A DNA stretch of 6,168 bases from an uncultured Clostridia bacterium (GTDB taxonomy: Bacteria > Bacillota > Clostridia > Oscillospirales > CAG-272): positions 1 through 6,168 of the forward strand of contig CALGCW010000329.1 in assembly GCA_937884385.1 (NCBI GenBank), written 5' to 3'. Position numbers and translations under genes: made by a program. Below the pieces are notes generated by a model. That model saw only the letters and a list, made by a program, of their open reading frames with translations. It had not been told where the DNA came from and made no database searches. Below, piece after piece: positions 1 through 6,131 of the stretch; the first letter of the stretch is position 1; the number at the start of each line of letters is the position of its first letter.

Positions 1-9
1 CCCAAGCGA

Positions 10-69
10 CAAAAGCTTTTTGGTTCTTTTTCTCGAAAAAGAACATATTCTTCTCTTTGTAACTTCTCC
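10..69 (+). repeat. 60-nt double-hairpin dispersed repeat, copy 1
   Basis: This block matches the reverse complement of 6042-6101 at 54 of 60 positions with no gap. It contains a small hairpin (CAAAA, loop GCT, TTTTG, positions 10-22) followed directly by a perfect 9-bp hairpin (GTTCTTTTT at 23-31, loop CTCG, AAAAAGAAC at 36-44), then a pyrimidine-rich tail ending in ACTTCTCC. The 9-bp stem is identical in both copies; the loop is CTCG here and TTCA in the other. No proper U-tract follows the strong hairpin on either strand, so it is not a textbook intrinsic terminator. Read on the minus strand from an ATG at 46-44 it encodes MFFFEKKNQKAFVAW and runs off the window edge. I infer a dispersed intergenic palindromic element; its function is unknown. 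Confidence 0.8.
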
Positions 70-112
70 CCGATAAAGTCCCAATTCAACACTACGAAAG
101 GAGGCAGAAAAA

Positions 113-994
113 ATGAAAAAATGCACACTGTGTCCTCGCGGATGTTCTGTAGACCGAGAAGCGGGCGAGCGCGGCTTTTGCGGCGCAAGCAGCGAATATA
201 TCATTGCATCTGCCGACCTTCATATGTGGGAAGAGCCCTGCATAAGCGGAACGCGCGGCTCGGGCGCGATATTCTTTTCGGGCTGTAATCTGCGTTGCGT
301 GTTCTGCCAGAACCGTGACATCAGCCGAGAGATAGCGGGCAAAAAATACAGCGAGGACGAGCTGATAGCCAAAATGCTTGAGCTTGAAGGCAAAGGCGCA
401 CACAATATAAACCTCGTAACGGCAACTCCCTATTCTCTTTTCATTGCCAAAACGCTCGAAAAGGCAAAAAAGCAACTCAACATACCAATAGTATATAACT
501 GCGGCGGATATGAAAGCATCGACTCCCTTCGCGCACTGGACGGACTCGTTGATATTTATCTGCCCGACTTCAAATATTTCGACGACGATAAGGCTCGATC
601 CTACTCCTCTGCACCAAATTATGCAAGGATCGCAGGCGAGGCATTGCGCGAGATGCACCGCCAGGTCGGAAAGCTGACGCTCGACGAAAACGGCATCGCA
701 ACGCGAGGTCTCATAGTGCGTCACCTTTGCTTGCCCGGCTGCAGAGAGGACAGTAAGGCGGTACTAAAATATATTTCCGAAATGATACCGTCAAGTGAGG
801 TCACACTCTCTCTGATGCGCCAATACACTCCCGATTTTGCGGATGAGGACGCACCAAGGGCACTGCACCGCAGACTGACGAGCTTTGAGTATAACGACGT
901 ACTTTCCTACGCGTTATCTCTTGGCTTTGATGGCTTCTCTCAGGAAAAAGAGTCCGCAAAACGTGACTTTACACCCAAATTTGACAAAGCTTAG
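113..994 (+). CDS. Radical SAM protein, PflA-like (COG1313 type)
   Basis: The 293-residue product is a cytosolic radical SAM iron-sulfur protein of the pyruvate formate-lyase activating enzyme-like group often called PflX or COG1313. The sequence shows the radical SAM cluster motif CX3CX2C at C58, C62 and C65 (SGCNLRCVFCQN), which should bind a [4Fe-4S] cluster and S-adenosylmethionine. A second set of cysteines sits at the N-terminus (C4, C7, C11, C23 in CTLCPRGC...GFCG), typical of this subfamily and a possible extra metal site. Further family-like stretches are NINLVTATPY (98-107), YNCGGYES (128-135), DIYLPDFKY (147-155) and SLMRQYTP (233-240). Length is normal for the family. The start is fixed by AAAGGAGG at 97-104, 8 nt before the ATG. 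The stop is TAG. No glycyl-radical enzyme lies nearby, so the substrate is unknown and true PflA activity should not be assumed. There is no SPASM-like cysteine-rich C-terminus. Confidence 0.93.
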   Translation: MKKCTLCPRGCSVDREAGERGFCGASSEYIIASADLHMWEEPCISGTRGSGAIFFSGCNLRCVFCQNRDISREIAGKKYSEDELIAKMLELEGKGAHNINLVTATPYSLFIAKTLEKAKKQLNIPIVYNCGGYESIDSLRALDGLVDIYLPDFKYFDDDKARSYSSAPNYARIAGEALREMHRQVGKLTLDENGIATRGLIVRHLCLPGCREDSKAVLKYISEMIPSSEVTLSLMRQYTPDFADEDAPRALHRRLTSFEYNDVLSYALSLGFDGFSQEKESAKRDFTPKFDKA

Positions 995-995
995 C

Positions 996-1038
996 TTCAT
1001 CCACCCTCAATTGGGGTTTATCGGTGCGATGAAATTTT
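996..1038 (+). terminator. Possible weak terminator after the radical SAM gene
   Basis: TTCATCCACC (996-1005) can pair with GGTG-C-GATGAA (1023-1033), a 10-bp stem with one bulged C, followed by ATTTT. It begins 2 nt after the stop codon, where a terminator is expected. The 17-nt loop, the bulge and the short T-run make it weak. An alternative small hairpin in the loop (CCC with GGG around CAATTG) competes with the inner stem. Confidence 0.35.
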
Positions 1039-1057
1039 AAATCATAGGGCGGGGGGC

Positions 1058-1086
1058 TTGTGCATAATTTCAAACATCCCTATAAA
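1058..1086 (+). promoter_or_regulatory. Predicted sigma-A-type promoter for the HIT-GNAT pair
   Basis: TTGTGC (1058-1063) and TATAAA (1081-1086) are separated by exactly 17 nt. The -10 box matches the consensus at 5 of 6 positions and the -35 at 3 of 6. The predicted transcript would begin near 1093 and reach the GTGAGGA ribosome binding site (1104-1110) and the ATG at 1117 after a short leader. A separate promoter here fits the 122-nt gap after the previous gene. Confidence 0.5.
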
Positions 1087-1116
1087 TATAGTACTAACAC
1101 AAAGTGAGGAAAAAAT

Positions 1117-1578
1117 ATGTGTTTCATATGCAAAAGAATTGAAATGATCAAAAACGGTGAGAACCCTTATTTTGTCAAAGAGCTTGAAACAGGCTACGTA
1201 GTGCTTGGCGACCATCAGCATTTTGAGGGCTATACACTATTTTTATGCAAAAAGCACGTCAGCGAGCTTTTTGAGCTTGACCACGGCTTCAAAATGAAAT
1301 ATCTTGAAGAAATGTCCCTTGTGGCTGAGGCGGTATCACACGCGTTTGACGCAGAAAAAATGAATTACGAGCTGCTCGGCAATGGGGATACTCACCTTCA
1401 TTTTCATCTTTTTCCGCGCAGGACGGGCGATATCGGAGATCACGGCAACGCGGGCAAGGGCCCTGTGTGGTGGTATCCTATGGAAAAAATGTACTCCGCA
1501 GATAACATTCCGTCACCCGACAAGCTTGTGGAAATGAAAGAAAAACTACTTGCGGAGATAGAAAAAATACAAATCTGA
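1117..1578 (+). CDS. HIT family nucleotide hydrolase/transferase
   Basis: The 153-residue protein carries the histidine triad HLHFHLF at residues 93-99 (H93, H95, H97). By family knowledge the middle histidine, H95, forms the covalent nucleotidyl intermediate during hydrolysis or transfer of nucleoside-phosphate bonds, for example in dinucleoside polyphosphates or adenylylated compounds. The N-terminal CFIC (C2, C5) resembles the zinc-binding cysteine pair of some HIT proteins. The central GYTLFLCKKHVSELFEL (38-54) is the usual HIT strand-loop-helix. After the triad, GPVWWYP (115-121) suggests the Ap4A-hydrolase-like side of the family, but the substrate cannot be read from sequence. It should be cytosolic; no signal peptide or membrane segment is visible. 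The start is supported by GTGAGGA 6 nt upstream of the ATG. It is probably co-transcribed with the GNAT gene 16 nt downstream. Confidence 0.92.
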   Translation: MCFICKRIEMIKNGENPYFVKELETGYVVLGDHQHFEGYTLFLCKKHVSELFELDHGFKMKYLEEMSLVAEAVSHAFDAEKMNYELLGNGDTHLHFHLFPRRTGDIGDHGNAGKGPVWWYPMEKMYSADNIPSPDKLVEMKEKLLAEIEKIQI

Positions 1579-1594
1579 CCTTGAGGAAATAAAT

Positions 1595-2041
1595 ATGCAG
1601 TTTTTAAATACAGACTTTCTAAAAAGCGAAGAAATAAAATTGATCGTAGACAAATTAACCGAGGGCGATCCCGCCAGGGGTTGGGTGCCTGCATATCACT
1701 TTCATATTTGCGATCTTAACGGAAGAATAATCGGAATGTGTGATCTGCGAATAGGATATACCGATGGCCTTTACTACGGAGGTCACATAGGCTATAGCAT
1801 CAACAAGGATCACAGAGGTCATCATTATGCCGCCAAAGCTTGTAGGCTTCTCTTCTCTTTGGCTAAAAAGCACGGTATGAGTTATTTGTATATCACTTGC
1901 GATCCTGGCAATCTGCCCTCCAAAAAGACATTGGAATTTTTGCAGGGGGACTATCTTGGCATCGTGGAATTGCCCGAGGATAATGATATGAGAATCAACG
2001 AAGGCAAAACGCATAAATGTATCTTTAAGTTCACACTATAA
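1595..2041 (+). CDS. GNAT family N-acetyltransferase
   Basis: The 148-residue protein looks like a single-domain GCN5-related N-acetyltransferase that transfers acetyl from acetyl-CoA to an amine. Order of elements: strands around HFHICDLNGRIIGMCDLRIG (35-54), GGHIGYSIN (62-70), then the acetyl-CoA pyrophosphate loop in DHRGHHYAAKA (72-82), a helix through 90, ITCDPGNLPSKKTLE (100-114, with the N106 and S109 positions common in GNATs) and a C-terminal strand. The loop is atypical: the usual R-x-x-G-x-A has His77 in place of the glycine. The C-terminal LPEDNDMR...KCIFKFTL resembles small clostridial GNATs of unknown substrate. TTGAGGAA ends 6 nt before the ATG and supports the start. It follows the HIT gene by 16 nt with no terminator between, so the two are likely one transcript. 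Target unknown: protein, aminoglycoside or metabolite are all possible. Confidence 0.88.
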   Translation: MQFLNTDFLKSEEIKLIVDKLTEGDPARGWVPAYHFHICDLNGRIIGMCDLRIGYTDGLYYGGHIGYSINKDHRGHHYAAKACRLLFSLAKKHGMSYLYITCDPGNLPSKKTLEFLQGDYLGIVELPEDNDMRINEGKTHKCIFKFTL

Positions 2042-2053
2042 ATTCCGATCCAT

Positions 2054-2094
2054 AAAATAGAAAACGCCGACAGACTACATGATCTGCCGGCGTT
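2054..2094 (-). terminator. Intrinsic terminator between convergent genes, mainly for the deacetylase
   Basis: On the minus strand AACGCCGGCAG (2094-2084) pairs with CTGTCGGCGTT (2073-2063) over 11 bp with one G-U pair and a 10-nt loop, followed by TTTTCTATTTT. On the plus strand the same stem has an A-C mismatch at the G-U position and only GTTATTACTT after it. It therefore suits the minus-strand gene, whose stop is about 20 nt away, better than the GNAT gene that ends at 2041. Weak bidirectional action is possible. Confidence 0.75.
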
Positions 2095-2114
2095 ATTACT
2101 TGCTTATTCAGTTA

Positions 2115-3143
2115 TCATCTCTCAACAAAGGTGTACTCGGGACAGCTATCGATAGTATCGAAGTAATATCCCTCTCCCACAATGTATTCAAGCACTTCGG
2201 CAAGGCAATCGCGCATTGCCTTTTTATCGTGCATAAGAACTATGAGGGGAAGCTCATTTTCCTTTGCGCTCTCAATGCTGCTCTTAAGCGAGCGCATAAA
2301 GTAATCAAGATCGCTCTCGCCCTTTTGGCGGTAAGCGTTATCCGCATCATTTGTAAGCGCAGTCCAGTCGTATATCATATATCCCGCACCGCGAACTGCC
2401 GCTATGTATTCTACCGCCTCTTCATCGCTGAGCTGATAGTTGTTCGTTCCACCCGGGAAACGAAGCACCTTGGGCATCTTCGCAAAGGCTTCCTCACCTA
2501 TCGCGGCGATCATCGCATCCTCATACTGCTCTATCTCGTCGATAAATACACCCGTTGAAGAGTAAATCAGATCATCTATGTCGTGAGAATATGAGTGACA
2601 GCCTACAAGATGACCCTTTGCAACCGTTTGCGCTATCCTGTCAGGAAAACGTGTGACGTCCTGACCCTCAACGAAGAATGTTGCCGCGATTCCGTACTCC
2701 TCAAGCATATCGAGAATCGGCAAAGTATTGTCACGCGTCGGTCCGTCGTCAAAGGTAAGGTACATAATCTTGTCCGCGCTGACCTCGTTGGCGTGTAGCT
2801 TAACGGCAGAGCCAATCTCAATAAACAGCTTTCCATCCTCTGCTTTTCCGACGTATTCTATATTTTCAACGAGATTGGGGCGCTTTGAAGCGGTAGGTAT
2901 GACCTCATAGGATATTTCAAGCTCGTCAAGAATCCCCTTGACCTCATTCAGTCTCATTCCCTTGGAAATGGCGAGCTCGATATACTGCGCTTCGGGTCCG
3001 TCTCCAATCACGGGCTCATCGGGCTTCTGTGAAAATTTCTCCACCACACAGAGCACAAGTATCGCAAGAACTATAAGACAGATCACAAGCGTGATCACAA
3101 GCGGGGCATTATTGCTTTTGTTTACGTTTTGGGTATCGTTCAT
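2115..3143 (-). CDS. Membrane-anchored polysaccharide deacetylase (NodB/CE4) with PASTA-like domain
   Basis: The 342-residue protein has three parts. Residues 1-12 are polar and 13-34 form one hydrophobic segment (APLVITLVICLIVLAILVLC), an uncleaved signal anchor placing the rest outside the cell. Residues about 56-116 look like a single, degenerate PASTA domain (GMRLNEVKGILDELEISYEV... then IEIGSAVKL), a fold known for binding peptidoglycan stem peptides or beta-lactams. Residues about 125-335 are a NodB/CE4 domain: TFDDGPT (D132 as predicted base, D133 as metal ligand), HSYSH (H183 and H187 as metal ligands), LRFPGG (R228), YDW (258-260) and LIVLMHD (H305 as predicted catalytic acid). All key CE4 residues are present, so it is probably an active metal-dependent N-deacetylase acting on peptidoglycan or another N-acetylated surface glycan. 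TTGAGGAA lies 7 nt upstream of the ATG. It is transcribed alone, divergently from tldD. The NodB call is firm; the PASTA call and the substrate are inference. Confidence 0.93.
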   Translation of the reverse strand: MNDTQNVNKSNNAPLVITLVICLIVLAILVLCVVEKFSQKPDEPVIGDGPEAQYIELAISKGMRLNEVKGILDELEISYEVIPTASKRPNLVENIEYVGKAEDGKLFIEIGSAVKLHANEVSADKIMYLTFDDGPTRDNTLPILDMLEEYGIAATFFVEGQDVTRFPDRIAQTVAKGHLVGCHSYSHDIDDLIYSSTGVFIDEIEQYEDAMIAAIGEEAFAKMPKVLRFPGGTNNYQLSDEEAVEYIAAVRGAGYMIYDWTALTNDADNAYRQKGESDLDYFMRSLKSSIESAKENELPLIVLMHDKKAMRDCLAEVLEYIVGEGYYFDTIDSCPEYTFVER

Positions 3144-3179
3144 TTTAAAAATTCCTCAACTGATATGTAATACCTCAAT

Positions 3180-3208
3180 ATTGTAGCATTTTTTGAAGCA
3201 TTTTACAA
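3180..3208 (-). promoter_or_regulatory. Predicted promoter of the deacetylase gene
   Basis: On the minus strand TTGTAA (3208-3203) and TACAAT (3185-3180) are spaced 17 nt apart, and TGC directly precedes the -10, making an extended -10 box. The predicted start near 3173 gives a leader of about 30 nt carrying the ribosome binding site at 3158-3151. Confidence 0.65.
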
Positions 3209-3215
3209 GGCATAT

Positions 3216-3252
3216 TTACCAAATTGTTAAAAAATATCGTATTTTTTGGTAA
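3216..3252. repeat. AT-rich inverted repeat between two divergent promoters
   Basis: A perfect 8-bp dyad, AAAAAATA (3229-3236) and TATTTTTT (3240-3247) around TCG, is enclosed by TTACC (3216-3220) and GGTAA (3248-3252), with eight unpaired bases on the left arm only. It falls wholly between the -35 box of the deacetylase promoter (ends 3208) and that of tldD (begins 3258). The A6 and T6 tracts lie where UP elements would act on both promoters. It may instead be a regulator site. The symmetry is seen; the role is inferred. Confidence 0.45.
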
Positions 3253-3257
3253 CTCTA

Positions 3258-3286
3258 TTGCAAGCGAGACTCAAAAGTGCTAAAAT
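3258..3286 (+). promoter_or_regulatory. Predicted promoter of the tldD-tldE operon
   Basis: TTGCAA (3258-3263) and TAAAAT (3281-3286) are spaced 17 nt apart, with TGC just before the -10, again an extended -10. Predicted start is near 3293. The leader contains a full AGGAGG at 3312-3317, 11 nt before the tldD ATG. The layout mirrors the opposite promoter. Confidence 0.65.
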
Positions 3287-3328
3287 AAACGGTAGTGAAA
3301 AATATATTGACAGGAGGAAAATATAAAA

Positions 3329-4732
3329 ATGAGTTTTTCTGAATTTTTGAATTCAAGACGCGACGCGTGCCGTGCGCTCGTTGCCGAGCTTTATAAAACG
3401 TATTCATACGTTGGAATTCTCGGCTCCGATGTCAAATCAAGCGCATACCGCGTAAACAGAAACGTATCCGATATCGGCGAGGGCGGTGCTGCAGAGTGCG
3501 GCTTCGTTGTAAAAATGCATGACGGACGCGCGTTCTTTGAATATTCCATTGATGACATCACAGGTGATATCCCCACTCTTGCAAAAAGGATAATTGAAGC
3601 CGTAAGACCTGCCGCATCCCTTGAGGGTAAGCAGATCAGCGTTCCCACTCCCGCCGACGAGCCAATGGTAAAGTCCTTCTCCCGCGAATGTGACTTTGAT
3701 AGCTACACCGACGAAGAGATCCTTGCTAAATGCGTTGAAATAAGGGACTCCATTCTTTCAAAGAGCGACAAGCTCCTTAACGCAATGGTAGCAGTAATGC
3801 CCTTCACCGTTTCCAAGCTCTTTATCTCGGGCAACCGTGAGCTCGATCAGTTCTATTCCTGGGTCAACGTTATGGCGGTTGGCGTTTATCGCGAAGGCGA
3901 AAAAATGGTTATGGCGCGCGAGGGTACTTATTCCAATCTTATGAGTGAGGCTCTCTCCGAAATGCCCTCGCATATAGACAAGCTCGTGACAAAATGCGAG
4001 AAGCTTGCAAAGGCAAAGCCCATAGTTCCCGGTGTTTATGACGTAATAACCGACCCATCCATCTCCGGACTTATCGCGCACGAGGCGTTCGGTCACGGCG
4101 TTGAGATGGACCAATTCGTAAAGGACCGCGCGCTTGCTAAATACTACGTTGGCGACTACGTTGCTTCCCCCATCTGCAATATGCACGACGGTGCGGCGGC
4201 AACCTTCTCAACGGCAAGCTATTTCTTTGACGATGACGGAGTTTTGGCACACGATACGCAGATCATAAAGGACGGTATACTCGTTGCGGGTATTTCCGAC
4301 CTTGTTTCAGCAACCGAGCTTGGAACAGAGCCCACGGGCAACGGTCGCCGTCAGTCCTATAAGAGAAAGGCATACAGCCGTATGACTAACACCTTTTTCT
4401 CACCCGGCAAGGATAAGCTTGAGGATATGATCGCATCCATCAAGCACGGATATATGCTGTTTGAGACCAACAACGGTATGGAGGACCCCAAAAACTGGCA
4501 GATACAGTGTACAGCGGAGTACGGAATTGAGATCGTTGATGGCAAGCTCACAGACAATTACGTTTCCCCCGTGGTTATGAGTGGCTCCGTACCCGAGCTT
4601 CTCAAATCCATCACTATGGTTTCCGACGATTTCAAGATCATCGGCGCAGGCTCCTGCGGAAAGGGCTATAAGGAATGGGTGCGCGTTTCCGACGGCGGAC
4701 CTGCTTTGAAAGTGAGGGTTAAATTAGCATGA
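3329..4732 (+). CDS. tldD: TldD-family metalloprotease, catalytic subunit
   Basis: The 467-residue protein is the zinc-bearing subunit of the TldD/TldE protease. The signature HEXXXH is present as HEAFGH (H251, E252, H256). The third expected zinc ligand, the C-terminal cysteine, is C443 in GSCGKG. MTNTFFSPG (352-360) corresponds to the conserved substrate-strand region of the family, and the N-terminal part (about 20-220) is the usual alpha/beta domain. In Escherichia coli the TldD/TldE complex (TldE is also called PmbA) degrades unfolded peptides, helps remove the CcdA antitoxin and cleaves the leader of microcin B17. Length is close to the E. coli subunit. No signal peptide is seen, so it should be cytosolic. 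AGGAGG upstream fixes the start. Its stop overlaps the tldE start by 4 nt, which implies translational coupling and roughly equal amounts of both subunits. The native substrate here is unknown. Confidence 0.96.
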   Translation: MSFSEFLNSRRDACRALVAELYKTYSYVGILGSDVKSSAYRVNRNVSDIGEGGAAECGFVVKMHDGRAFFEYSIDDITGDIPTLAKRIIEAVRPAASLEGKQISVPTPADEPMVKSFSRECDFDSYTDEEILAKCVEIRDSILSKSDKLLNAMVAVMPFTVSKLFISGNRELDQFYSWVNVMAVGVYREGEKMVMAREGTYSNLMSEALSEMPSHIDKLVTKCEKLAKAKPIVPGVYDVITDPSISGLIAHEAFGHGVEMDQFVKDRALAKYYVGDYVASPICNMHDGAAATFSTASYFFDDDGVLAHDTQIIKDGILVAGISDLVSATELGTEPTGNGRRQSYKRKAYSRMTNTFFSPGKDKLEDMIASIKHGYMLFETNNGMEDPKNWQIQCTAEYGIEIVDGKLTDNYVSPVVMSGSVPELLKSITMVSDDFKIIGAGSCGKGYKEWVRVSDGGPALKVRVKLA

Positions 4733-6003
4733 TGAACAGAGTAATCAATATACTTAAAAATACGGACGGCATCTCCGATTGGAAGGTGAACTCCGTCAGA
4801 ACAGAGTCAACGGAGCTGTTCTTCGTACACAAGTCTCTTGAAACGGTTAGAAGCACCGACACTACGGACCTCAAGGTGACGCTCTACGTTGCCCACGACG
4901 GTGCTCTCGGTGAGGCTACCTTCTCGGTTTATTCCTCCTACGGCGAGGATAAGATAAGAGAAGAGATCGAAAAGGCAAAGAAAAAGGCGGGCATCATCAA
5001 AAATCAGCCCTACTCCCTTCCCGAATGTGAGTGCGGAGAATACGCACCCGCGTCAAATTTTGCTTCCTACGAGCCACACGCGCTCGCTTCCCTTATAGCA
5101 GATGCTTGCTTTGAAGCAGACTGTGTTGAGGGCGGCTCGCTCAACGCGACCGAGATATTCGTTTACCGCGACGTGATCACCGTAAAGAACAGCCGTGGCA
5201 TCGATAAAACACAAACCAAATACCGCGCTATGGTCGAGGCGATCCCCACATTCAACGGTGAGGAAAGCGTTGAGCTCTACGAGCAGTACAATTTCACGGA
5301 ATTTGACCGCAACGCCGTTGTTGAAGAAATAGCAAAGAAGATGCGCGAGGTTCGCGACAGATACGAGGCGAAATCGCCCGAAAGCAAGCTTTCCTGCCCC
5401 GTCATCCTAGACGCACCCGAGCTTGAACAGCTCTTTGGCAACTTTGTCGGAAACCTTAATTTCTCAATGGTTTATCAGCATTCCAATGCCTTTGGCGTAG
5501 GTGACGATATTCAAAAGGATGCAAAATCCGACAGAATGAGCATCACAATGCGCGGCGCAGTTCGCGGAAGTGTGCGTTCATCCGCCTTCGACGGTGACGG
5601 TGTCACTCTCGTTGACAGAAAGATAATAGACAACGGCAAGGCAGTTGCTCTTTGGGGAAGTTCAAGATACGCACAGTATCTCGGAGAAGTAAGCACGGGC
5701 AATCTCGGCTGTATATCCGTCGAATGCGGAAGCCTTACGGACGAAGCAAAATGCAGTGCTCCCTATTTCCGTTGCGCTTCAATGAGTGGTCTTCAGGTGG
5801 ATATCTATAACGATTACATCGGCGGTGAGGTCCGCCTCGGCTACTACTTCGACGGTGAACGCGAGAATCCCGTCACAGGCATCTCCATAAGCGGTAAGCT
5901 CAGCACCGCACTCGCAAATATGCGCCTCTCGACCGAGTCCACCACCTACGAGGACTATAACGGACCCAAGTGCGCCATCTTCGAGGGAATTGAGATAGTT
6001 TGA
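4729..6003 (+). CDS. tldE: TldE/PmbA-family subunit of the TldD/TldE protease
   Basis: The 424-residue protein is the partner subunit, sharing the TldD fold but lacking HEXXXH: the equivalent stretch reads VILDAPELEQLFGNFV (225-240), with no histidine pair. Family features include the N-terminal alpha/beta domain (about 1-210), SSAFDGDGV (284-292) and, near the C-terminus, PVTGISISG (381-389). By analogy with E. coli it helps form the enclosed cleavage chamber and is needed for activity, while zinc chemistry is done by TldD. Two adjacent ATG codons (4729 and 4732) are possible starts, overlapping the tldD stop by 4 or 1 nt. GTGAGGG at 4711-4717, inside the end of tldD, serves either. It is slightly shorter than the E. 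coli protein, with no sign of truncation. The last codon before the TGA at 6001-6003 is valine. No gene follows in the window, so the operon appears to have just these two genes. Confidence 0.94.
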   Translation: MMNRVINILKNTDGISDWKVNSVRTESTELFFVHKSLETVRSTDTTDLKVTLYVAHDGALGEATFSVYSSYGEDKIREEIEKAKKKAGIIKNQPYSLPECECGEYAPASNFASYEPHALASLIADACFEADCVEGGSLNATEIFVYRDVITVKNSRGIDKTQTKYRAMVEAIPTFNGEESVELYEQYNFTEFDRNAVVEEIAKKMREVRDRYEAKSPESKLSCPVILDAPELEQLFGNFVGNLNFSMVYQHSNAFGVGDDIQKDAKSDRMSITMRGAVRGSVRSSAFDGDGVTLVDRKIIDNGKAVALWGSSRYAQYLGEVSTGNLGCISVECGSLTDEAKCSAPYFRCASMSGLQVDIYNDYIGGEVRLGYYFDGERENPVTGISISGKLSTALANMRLSTESTTYEDYNGPKCAIFEGIEIV

Positions 6004-6041
6004 TCTTTGCTTGAAGTGATCGGCGAACGATACGTTTTTCA

Positions 6042-6101
6042 GGAGAAGTGACAAATAGAAGAAGATGTTCTTTTTTGAAAAAAAGAACCAAAAAACTTTT
6101 G
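6042..6101 (-). repeat. 60-nt double-hairpin dispersed repeat, copy 2 (inverted)
   Basis: The reverse complement of this block matches 10-69 at 54 of 60 positions without gaps. The main hairpin is GTTCTTTTT (6067-6075), loop TGAA, AAAAAGAAC (6080-6088). The second is CCAAAA (6088-6093), loop AAC, TTTTGG (6097-6102). It lies 38 nt after the tldE stop, so it could shape the 3' end of that mRNA, though no good U-tract follows the hairpin on the plus strand. On the plus strand an ATG at 6065 opens a 17-codon frame, MFFFEKKNQKTFGELRK, ending at TAA 6116-6118. Its first ten residues are identical to the frame in copy 1. The match to copy 1 is certain; whether any of this is translated is doubtful. 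Confidence 0.8.
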
Positions 6102-6131
6102 GAGAGCTTCGCAAATAAACTCCGCGCAAAT

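Noticed and set aside
92..724. Long open frame on the minus strand (210 codons)
   Set aside because: It lies opposite the radical SAM gene, whose motifs are clear, and its translation has no recognisable domain. It is a shadow frame.
1044..1083. Inverted repeat ATAGGG...CCCTAT upstream of the HIT gene
   Set aside because: The arms are only 6 bp and 28 nt apart, and the right arm overlaps the -10 box. Chance is a sufficient explanation.
2079..2558. Open frame on the plus strand opposite the deacetylase
   Set aside because: It begins inside the terminator stem, has no ribosome binding site, and mirrors the well-supported NodB coding sequence.
3307..3312. Perfect TTGACA as a -35 box before tldD
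   Set aside because: It overlaps the AGGAGG ribosome binding site, and a -10 box 17 nt further would fall at the start codon region. The promoter at 3258-3286 is better placed.
113..6003. A RiPP-like cluster made of the radical SAM protein plus TldD/TldE
   Set aside because: The radical SAM protein is PflA-like without a SPASM domain, it is more than 2 kb from tldD with an opposite-strand gene between, and no precursor peptide is visible.
6019..6039. Hairpin plus T-run as the tldE terminator
   Set aside because: ATCG and CGAT give only a 4-bp stem, and three bases separate it from TTTTT. It is too weak to call.
10..6101. A composite mobile element with the 60-nt repeats as terminal inverted repeats
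   Set aside because: There is no transposase or integrase, no convincing target-site duplication beyond a chance GA, and the cargo looks like unrelated housekeeping genes on both strands. Independent copies of a dispersed repeat explain it better.
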